Origin: Oscillatoriales cyanobacterium RM2_1_1
Lineage (GTDB): Bacteria; Cyanobacteriota; Cyanobacteriia; Cyanobacteriales; Microcoleaceae
DNA length: 32,605 nucleotides
Reading direction: 5' to 3'
Assembly (NCBI GenBank): GCA_012033335.1
Contig: JAAURB010000061.1
Coordinates: forward strand, 1 to 32,605
Shown here piece after piece: positions 26,871 through 32,605 of this stretch. Within the stretch, counting starts at the first letter, position 1. Every line of letters starts with the position of its first letter. The translations under genes and the position numbers were made by a program. The notes below the pieces were generated by a model. It ran no database searches and was not told the DNA's origin. It saw nothing but the letters and a program-made list of their open reading frames with translations.

Positions 26871-28673
26871 ATGTTTGACTCTCTGCGATCGCGCCTTAGC
26901 ATAGCTTCATTCATCCGTTTTATCAAAATGGGTCGTCATAGATTTGGGCGGCAATCTATTGGGCAGTCTATTGGGCGACTGATCTCAGGATTGATATTGG
27001 GATGTACGATCTTAATAACGCTGGCTTCGCTGGCCCAGGGACAACCTGCTCAACAGTCTCAGTATTCTATCAATAGCCAGGTTCCTTTTAATCAACCGGA
27101 TTACTATCCCATCCAGCAAACTGTTTCCTCAAACCTGTACTATCCCACAAAGGAGTGGCTAGGTCGGTTGATATTGCCAACGATTGCAGAATATCAGCAG
27201 GATACGTCAACGTCTGATTGGTGCTGGATTGAGCTATATCAGACCCCAGCTACCGATCAAGATTTGCTTGGCAAGCGGGTGAAACTCACCTGGCAACAGA
27301 TACCTGAGCTTCAGAACTATGTCAAAAAAGTAACGGTAGATGTTCAATTTACTGCGGCGGCCCAGAGAAGTCAACAGGCGGGGAATGTCCTGCCAGAACG
27401 ACTGAATGGTCGCTCCCGGGTTGGGCCTTTACAATCCCTGGCGGGGGCCAGGCCCAAGGATGATCTGATTGTAGGGTTGGATTCAGTCAAGATAGTCCCT
27501 GGGGCAACCCCGCCAGTATTACAAATCAATCGAGATCCCTTACAGGTTACCGGTCGCTATGTGGGGTTACTCGAGATTTTAAAGTCAACCGGGGAGGCCG
27601 ATCCCTTTGTCCCCGTTTGTCCAGCAGGATCCCCCTGTCCAGGAAGTTTTTTTCTGGCCCGCCACTACAATCCCCAATCTGGACAGTTCGATGGCCCCCA
27701 GGGCACGATCTATATTCCCCAGCAGCCCCCCAGCCCTAGAGGGGTTTTTCCTTCAACCTCTAGCTACATTGAGAATTCCCCTGAGGGAAGAGCGGGTTGG
27801 TATCTCTACGGGGCCCAAAATCAAAATGGCGTTTTTACCGTAGAAGCGATCAAGCCCCGTCAGCCTTTTCGATTACAACCTCAAACTGTAATCCTGGGCC
27901 GACGACAGGGGCTAGACTACATTAAAAATCAAAACTGGCAGGATACAGAAACCCGCAAAGGCACAGCCCAAAGTGTCCTAGTTGATCCGGTAGCCGAAAC
28001 GATAGAGGCCGCGATCGCCCAATGGAAGGTTGGTGACTATGCTTTGGTGGTTCATTTGTTTGGTGGGATTGGGGGAGAGAAGGCAGAACCTGCCCCCTTT
28101 GGGACAGTGACGGGGCACTTTGCCTATGGGATTGCTCAAGTGATTCAGGATCCATTTACCAATGAACTCAAGTTCAATACCCTATATGAACAAGTCTATG
28201 CCCATAATCCTAATGGCATTGTCGCGGGATCCCATACCTGGTCAGATTTCATGGGGAATTTGCAGCGAGGCTGGCTGGGGACCCGCCCGGTGTCTGATCT
28301 TCTGGTCAAGTTTGAGGCCCTTACCCAGAACTATGACTTTGATGGTCTGATTTTTTCTCCCATGGAGGAACTTTTAAAGGAATTACAGGTGATGACGGCC
28401 CGCTATCGCACTGGGGACGGGAAAGGCGTAGCCCTGGTAACTCCAGCCACGTCCTGTGTTCAGGATTCAAACCAGGCTTTATATATCACCATTGAACAGA
28501 TTAAACAAAAGTTTTACAGTACCCCAGCCATTCAGCAATGGCTAGAAACCCATCCTGATGATCCCCAAACCCTACGGTTTCAAGAATTGGTTGCCCTGGG
28601 ACAGGATCTACGAAATAAACTGGCCCCCGGGGGGTGGTACGCTCAGACTGGCAGGAAAATGCTGAGTTTGTAG
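26871..28673 (+). CDS. large exported protein of unknown family, 5' part of a frameshifted gene
   Basis: A basic N-terminus and one hydrophobic segment (LISGLILGCTILITLASLA, then QGQ) act as signal or anchor. The rest (about 550 residues) is polar and extracytoplasmic, without a motif I recognise, and includes a close Cys pair VCPAGSPCP. The frame ends 39 bases after a G6 run (28629-28634). Adding one G there turns LAPGGWYAQTG into LAPGGVVRSDWQENAEF and continues directly into the CPBP protease frame at 28634. The intended product is therefore probably one protein of about 860 residues with an exported front domain and a multi-pass protease domain. The start is uncertain: a TTG at 26793 is also open. 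Confidence 0.7.
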   Translation: MFDSLRSRLSIASFIRFIKMGRHRFGRQSIGQSIGRLISGLILGCTILITLASLAQGQPAQQSQYSINSQVPFNQPDYYPIQQTVSSNLYYPTKEWLGRLILPTIAEYQQDTSTSDWCWIELYQTPATDQDLLGKRVKLTWQQIPELQNYVKKVTVDVQFTAAAQRSQQAGNVLPERLNGRSRVGPLQSLAGARPKDDLIVGLDSVKIVPGATPPVLQINRDPLQVTGRYVGLLEILKSTGEADPFVPVCPAGSPCPGSFFLARHYNPQSGQFDGPQGTIYIPQQPPSPRGVFPSTSSYIENSPEGRAGWYLYGAQNQNGVFTVEAIKPRQPFRLQPQTVILGRRQGLDYIKNQNWQDTETRKGTAQSVLVDPVAETIEAAIAQWKVGDYALVVHLFGGIGGEKAEPAPFGTVTGHFAYGIAQVIQDPFTNELKFNTLYEQVYAHNPNGIVAGSHTWSDFMGNLQRGWLGTRPVSDLLVKFEALTQNYDFDGLIFSPMEELLKELQVMTARYRTGDGKGVALVTPATSCVQDSNQALYITIEQIKQKFYSTPAIQQWLETHPDDPQTLRFQELVALGQDLRNKLAPGGWYAQTGRKMLSL

Positions 28674-29458
28674 CCGGGATTGATAACCGCAATGGGTTTG
28701 TCCTGAATAACACCATTGCCAGTGCTATTTTAAGCTGGCAGTCCATGCTCCCCCGGAATGCCCATGACGAGATCGGCAGTATTTTTCTAGATCATGGGGC
28801 AAAGCTCTGGTTCATTCGCACCAATCAGGTGGGCGGTAAAGATCCCAAGATTCTCCCCATTGCCCCTACGGTTGTGATGGGCCAGTGGCCCGTGATTCCA
28901 GCTTTAATCAATCGTCTGGCCCTAGCCAGTTTGCCGGTTCAGTGGAAGGATCTGGTGATTGCTGTCAGTTTACTAGCTCTCTATGGGGCGATCGCCTGTC
29001 CAATTGGACTCCTCAGTGGATTCCTCAAGCCCTATCCTACCCCTGAAAATATTCCCCGATATCTCTGGAAAATCACCAGAGCCTTTTTTGCTCCAGCCCT
29101 GATTGAGGAATTGATCTTCCGAGTGTTTATGATTCCTCACCCCGCTGAACGGGTTTCTTCTTTAGTTTGGATGGGTTGGGCCAGTATTAGTGTTGTCTTA
29201 TTTGTCGTTTACCATCCCATCATGGCATTGACGTTTTATCCAGAAGGCAAGCCCACGTTTTTGAATCCGATCTTTCTAGTTTTGACGGCTCTGCTGGGGA
29301 CGATCTGTGTTATCGCCTATGGCCTTTCCCCCACTCTAGGAACGGTTACGCTGATCCATTGGGTCGTAGTGGTCATCTGGCTCTATCACCTAGGAGGTGA
29401 ACAGCGGCTTTCGCTGAATCGGAGGTTTCGTCGCCGGACGACGACTCATAAGATTTGA
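28634..29458 (+). CDS. CPBP-family (CAAX/Abi-type) intramembrane protease, 3' part of a frameshifted gene
   Basis: The membrane part has the three CPBP motifs: EExxxR in IEELIFR (E158, E159, R163), FxxxH in FVVYH (F190, H194), and the third His in LIHWVVV (H242). These belong to glutamate-type intramembrane peptidases related to Rce1 and Abi proteins. The first ~100 residues are soluble and read as the end of the upstream exported domain, so the GTG at 28634 is probably not a true start. No bacteriocin or peptide substrate gene lies nearby. The 3' end overlaps the convergent small zinc-ribbon ORF by 69 bases. Substrate is unknown. Confidence 0.78.
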   Translation: MVRSDWQENAEFVAGIDNRNGFVLNNTIASAILSWQSMLPRNAHDEIGSIFLDHGAKLWFIRTNQVGGKDPKILPIAPTVVMGQWPVIPALINRLALASLPVQWKDLVIAVSLLALYGAIACPIGLLSGFLKPYPTPENIPRYLWKITRAFFAPALIEELIFRVFMIPHPAERVSSLVWMGWASISVVLFVVYHPIMALTFYPEGKPTFLNPIFLVLTALLGTICVIAYGLSPTLGTVTLIHWVVVVIWLYHLGGEQRLSLNRRFRRRTTTHKI

Positions 29459-29587
29459 TTCCCCGAGACCATAATTTTTGAGCAACGGCATTTTCTGATG
29501 ACATTTCATGCAGAACCCAACTTCTCGATGGTGACTAATATGAATCAGGAGAGGCTCTAAGCAACAAGGACATAAAAACTGAGACAT
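29390..29587 (-). CDS. small zinc-ribbon protein, cyanobacterial type
   Basis: This is a 65-residue protein starting MSQFLCPCCLEPLLIH. Two Cys pairs (CPCC and CMKC) separated by about 19 residues, with the closing HQKMP, fit a zinc ribbon. A similar CPCC...FCxxCxQEMP pattern recurs in small cyanobacterial proteins of unknown function. I chose the ATG at 29587, which has AAGAGG seven bases upstream; a longer frame to 29626 lacks this. The C-terminal 23 codons overlap the CPBP gene on the opposite strand. It may bind nucleic acid or a protein partner; no function can be assigned. Confidence 0.7.
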   Translation of the reverse strand: MSQFLCPCCLEPLLIHISHHREVGFCMKCHQKMPLLKNYGLGESNLMSRRPATKPPIQRKPLFTS

Positions 29588-29626
29588 GACAACGCACCTC
29601 TTGAATTTGATAAACAGTTTGATCAA

Positions 29627-30559
29627 CGGTTTTAAACATTTCTGAAAAATTTGCTGAAAAGATGCTAGAAGGCTTGAATTTTAAAAACATCTGGAATTGG
29701 AGGCCAGAATTTGAAATATTTGAATTTGAGATAAATGCGCGATCTACATCAATTTTATTCCGTCTAGAAGAAAGTGGGGGGATTTTTGTAAAGTTATTAA
29801 AACTTTCTGTAAGCTGTGTAAAATTTCCTCAGGTATTGACTAGATAGTCATAGGTAAACATCGCTCTGCCAGGCTAAATAAAGGTCAGACTTGCTGAACC
29901 GTTCAGTCTCAAACTGACCTGTAGCCAGGATTTCGCCATTTAGACATTCGATCAATGATGGGAATAACTTCTGGTTTCCCAAGCTCTCTTAGCTTTGTGG
30001 TTATAAGCTTTGTGGCTATAAGTAGAGCTTCTGTTCCCTGCCTTAGAGTATTTCAGCGTTCAGCCCTAGAGATTTTGATCCGACGCTACTGTCTTAATCG
30101 TAGATCTGGAAAAATGAAAATTTATACTGATTCTGCTAGGGGATAATCGCAAGTTTTTTTGGCAAGCTTCGCATTCCAAAACTTTACAAAAAATTAAACT
30201 ACAACGAGTCAACAGATTTGATTCGATATTTATTGATATTGTTTACTAATATCAAAAATACAGGTTGAGGCCAGAGCATAAAATTGCACTCTGAACCTCA
30301 AATAATGCATTACATTAATTAAATTATAATAATATACAACTGCTTCACACTCTGCGTTCACAACCTATAACCGTTCTGATAGAGGGTTTCGCCTCCCTTC
30401 GGTTGTGATAAAGTGGAGGACGCGATAAAAACTCCACAACGCAATTGGTGTACCTGTCGATTAATTGCCATGGCTTGTCAGCCCTTCTAGATTGTGATCG
30501 ATACCTGCAAAAATAGCTATAACTATCGCTAAAGTATTTCCTCAGAGATCATCCCAGAA
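29627..30559. other. 930-base intergenic region without a convincing gene
   Basis: Small ORFs here lack coding character. Visible structure: a palindrome TGACTA-GA-TAGTCA near 29838-29851; a 15-bp tandem duplication AGCTTTGTGGTTATA/AGCTTTGTGGCTATA at 29991-30020; a hairpin with TTGAGG+CAGAG pairing CTCTG+CCTCAA at 30265-30301; and a stem GTGGAG/CTCCAC at 30413-30437 that competes with GTTGTG/CACAAC. It is the upstream region of lnt and of the leftward zinc-ribbon gene. A non-coding RNA is possible. Confidence 0.4.
30265..30301. other. hairpin in intergenic region
   Basis: TTGAGG and CAGAG pair with CTCTG and CCTCAA (11 bp with a small internal loop) around a 12-base loop. On the minus strand five T residues follow about eight bases later, so it might end the leftward read-through. 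Role uncertain. Confidence 0.35.
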
Positions 30560-32308
30560 ATGTCGCTAATCAAATCCGTTGGAATTTCAACCCTGATCTC
30601 TTTTTTGCAGCGTCCCTGGGTGGCTAGCCTGATTGGGGGTTTAATGATGGGATTGGCCGCAGAGCCTTGGGGAATCTGGCCTCTAGGATGGTTGGCCTTA
30701 GCGCCGCTGTGGATCGCTGTCCTTCGGTCTAGATGTCAAGGCGTTAAGGATCGCTATTTCTCCTTGGGATCAGGGGCGTGGGATTCTGGGGTTTTGAGAT
30801 CGGCGATCGCTTGGGGGATTGGTTACTACGGGCTGGCATTATCCTGGATCAAGGGGATTCATCCCATGACTTGGCTGGGGATTCCCTGGCTGGCCAGCCT
30901 GCTCATTGCCCTATTTTGTTGGGGATTTATTACGGCTTGGGGAGTCGGTTTAGTGACGGCTTGGGGATGGCTATTCAGTCAGATGCTTCCTCGATTTAAT
31001 CGGTTCCACCCTGGTCAGAAAGACCTGGATCAATCCGAGGACAGCGCTAGTCTTTTGAGGTTGGGTCTGAGGTTTGGAGTGAGACTGAGTTGGCTGAGGG
31101 TGTTGCTGAGGGTGTTGTTGGGAACGGCCCTCTGGTGTGTTCTGGAGTGGCTATGGAGCTCGACACCATTGTGGTGGGCATCTCTGTCCTATACCCAGAG
31201 TTCTGGGAATTTAGTTATTCTGCATTTGGGTCAACTATCCGGGCCCGGTACCGTCACAGCAGCCCTGGTGATGGTGAATGGTTTAATCGCTGAAGCTTGG
31301 ATAGACCAGGAGCAATCTTTTAGATTCAATCAATTACTAAATCAATTTAAGTTGGATTCAAATTCAAATCCTAGGCAAAATTTGAGCTTATTTTTACTGC
31401 CATTGGGCGTATTTTTGATCGCTCACCTGACGGGATTTGCACTCTACAATCAACCCTTGAATTCAACTTCCCTTCAGGCTTTAAAGGTTGGGATCATTCA
31501 AGGAAATATTCCCAATGAAATCAAGCTGGGATCCGCTGGTTGGCAACAAGCTTTAGAAGGATATACAGCGGGCTATAAAACCCTGGCGGATCAGGGAGTA
31601 GATGCCGTTCTAACTCCGGAAACTGCTTTGCCTTTTCTCTGGATCAAACAAAATCGCCGCTACAGTTCATTTGATCAAGCAATCCTGGAGAAAGGAGTTT
31701 TAGCCTGGGTAGGGAGCTTTGGAGCACAGGATCAACGATTAACCAATAGCCTATTTACGGTGGCTGATGACGGAACAATTGTCAGCCAATACAACAAAGT
31801 GAATTTAGTTCCCCTGGGAGAATATATTCCCTTTGAGCAAACCTTAGGAAGATTAATTAACCGATTGTCTCCGCTGAAAACAGATTTAGCCCGAGGGCAA
31901 CCCGATCAGATATTCCCAACACCCTTAGGGCAAGCCATTGTAGGAATTTGCTACGATTCGGCCTTTGCCAGACACTTTCGCCGTCAGGCTAAACAAGGGG
32001 GTGAGTTTATCCTGACGGCTTCTAACAATGCCCACTATTCCGAGGCCATGCTTGCCCAACACCATGCCCAGGATGTGATGCGGGCAATTGAAACGAACCG
32101 ATGGGCTATTCGGGCCACTAACACAGGCTATTCCGCTATTGTGAACCCCCATGGTCAAACCCTGTGGAAATCTCAAGCTCATACCTATACCCTCCATGCT
32201 GACACCATTTATCGTCGTCAAATTCAAACTCCCTATGTTAAATGGGGGGATTGGTTGAGTCCCTTGTGGATGATCATTCTGATAATTTTTATTATGGTTA
32301 GTTTGTAA
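30560..32308 (+). CDS. lnt: apolipoprotein N-acyltransferase
   Basis: Lnt adds the third acyl chain to the N-terminal cysteine of lipoproteins at the membrane. The 582-residue protein has several N-terminal membrane segments (about 18-55, 80-145, 180-250 and 275-297), followed by the nitrilase-like domain. The catalytic triad is in place: E354 in LTPETALPF, K413 in YNKVNLVPLGEYIP and C464 in GICYDSAF. SNNAHYSEAMLAQHH and ETNRWAIRATNTGYSAI are also typical. A final hydrophobic segment closes the protein. The central loop at 145-185 is polar. It appears monocistronic. Confidence 0.95.
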   Translation: MSLIKSVGISTLISFLQRPWVASLIGGLMMGLAAEPWGIWPLGWLALAPLWIAVLRSRCQGVKDRYFSLGSGAWDSGVLRSAIAWGIGYYGLALSWIKGIHPMTWLGIPWLASLLIALFCWGFITAWGVGLVTAWGWLFSQMLPRFNRFHPGQKDLDQSEDSASLLRLGLRFGVRLSWLRVLLRVLLGTALWCVLEWLWSSTPLWWASLSYTQSSGNLVILHLGQLSGPGTVTAALVMVNGLIAEAWIDQEQSFRFNQLLNQFKLDSNSNPRQNLSLFLLPLGVFLIAHLTGFALYNQPLNSTSLQALKVGIIQGNIPNEIKLGSAGWQQALEGYTAGYKTLADQGVDAVLTPETALPFLWIKQNRRYSSFDQAILEKGVLAWVGSFGAQDQRLTNSLFTVADDGTIVSQYNKVNLVPLGEYIPFEQTLGRLINRLSPLKTDLARGQPDQIFPTPLGQAIVGICYDSAFARHFRRQAKQGGEFILTASNNAHYSEAMLAQHHAQDVMRAIETNRWAIRATNTGYSAIVNPHGQTLWKSQAHTYTLHADTIYRRQIQTPYVKWGDWLSPLWMIILIIFIMVSL

Positions 32309-32349
32309 TGCTGAACGCGATTCGTATCAAGTCATTAGCCTCATAACAC

Positions 32350-32437
32350 TTTTCAATCACCTGAGGTAAGGATTTGGCAGGTGGTAACTCACCGCGCCGT
32401 CATCTCCCGTACTCTAGCGACATAGGAAACGCTCTAA
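32350..32437 (+). repeat. dispersed hairpin repeat, copy D
   Basis: This is an 88-bp copy of the family described at 10697, with the same length and with near-identical first 28 and last 12 bases (GAAACGCTCTAA). The core differs, with GGTG/CACC pairing. It begins 42 bases after the lnt stop codon. A short tandem AAGTCTTTAG/AAGTCTTTGG follows directly. Confidence 0.75.
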
Positions 32438-32605
32438 AAGTCTTTAGAAGTCTTTGGAAGTCCTGAAAAATTCTAATCCCTGAAGCATTTAAATCTGATC
32501 AAAATCGAATCCAATAGACTGTTTGAATCGTGTTTATCATCCCAAGCTCTAACTAAAAGATTGGACAACACCGCTTAAATCCCTGGATTTTTTGGGGGGT
32601 TTAGA

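Noticed and set aside
29838-29851. Palindrome TGACTA-GA-TAGTCA as an operator
   Set aside because: It is a single short palindrome with no promoter or regulator context, so it is noted only in the intergenic entry.
29662-30146. Two small rightward ORFs in the long intergenic region
   Set aside because: There are no ribosome binding sites or recognisable motifs, and one is built partly from a 15-bp tandem duplication.

Overview
The window reads as a chromosomal segment of a cyanobacterium. The highly iterated palindrome HIP1 (GCGATCGC) recurs throughout, for example at 5293, 6719, 8252, 10449, 16590, 21018 and 28011. The gene content fits: a phycobilisome alpha/beta-like protein, a CYP110-like P450, RTX and pentapeptide-repeat proteins, and a small zinc-ribbon protein of a type seen in cyanobacteria. 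I found no tRNA, rRNA, CRISPR array, transposase or phage module. Most genes are housekeeping or envelope genes, and I see no multi-gene defence or biosynthetic cassette.

Layout. Positions 1-8800 hold two RTX calcium-binding proteins with the same style of C-terminal domain (2-1117, cut at the window edge, and 7402-8784). Between them lie a secreted metzincin-type metalloprotease (1340-4075) and the leftward pair fabG-rlmD (6789 to 4487). Positions 8900-16750 are mostly leftward: an exported pentapeptide-repeat protein, a frameshifted small membrane-anchored Cys-rich gene, argS with an upstream phycobilisome-like gene, a membrane histidine kinase and tyrS. Positions 17348-24367 are rightward: a class A penicillin-binding protein, an orphan CcdA-like ribbon-helix-helix protein with a repeat array upstream, and a tight cluster of GAF histidine kinase, folK, NUDIX hydrolase and a frameshifted P450. 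Positions 24364-26062 are leftward: bacteriohemerythrin, an unknown single-pass membrane protein and the HU protein. Positions 26871-32308 hold an exported protein that appears to continue out of frame into a CPBP intramembrane protease, a convergent overlapping zinc-ribbon ORF, a 930-base gene-free stretch and lnt.

Three signals stand out. (1) A dispersed 84-88 bp repeat with conserved ends and a variable hairpin core occurs four times, each time in intergenic DNA close to a stop codon. (2) A set of TAAATAAT half-sites with 12-bp phasing lies upstream of the orphan ribbon-helix-helix gene and looks like an autoregulatory operator. (3) Three genes have single-base frame breaks. In two of them (P450 at A6, CPBP gene at G6) restoring one homopolymer base rejoins the frames exactly. 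The third is repaired by removing one base from a short G or A run. This may be sequence error or recent gene decay and should be settled before functional reading. Starts were moved from the longest ORF to a better supported codon for fabG, tyrS, the PBP, the NUDIX gene, the pentapeptide gene, both the leftward kinase and the hemerythrin, the zinc-ribbon gene and the exported protein.
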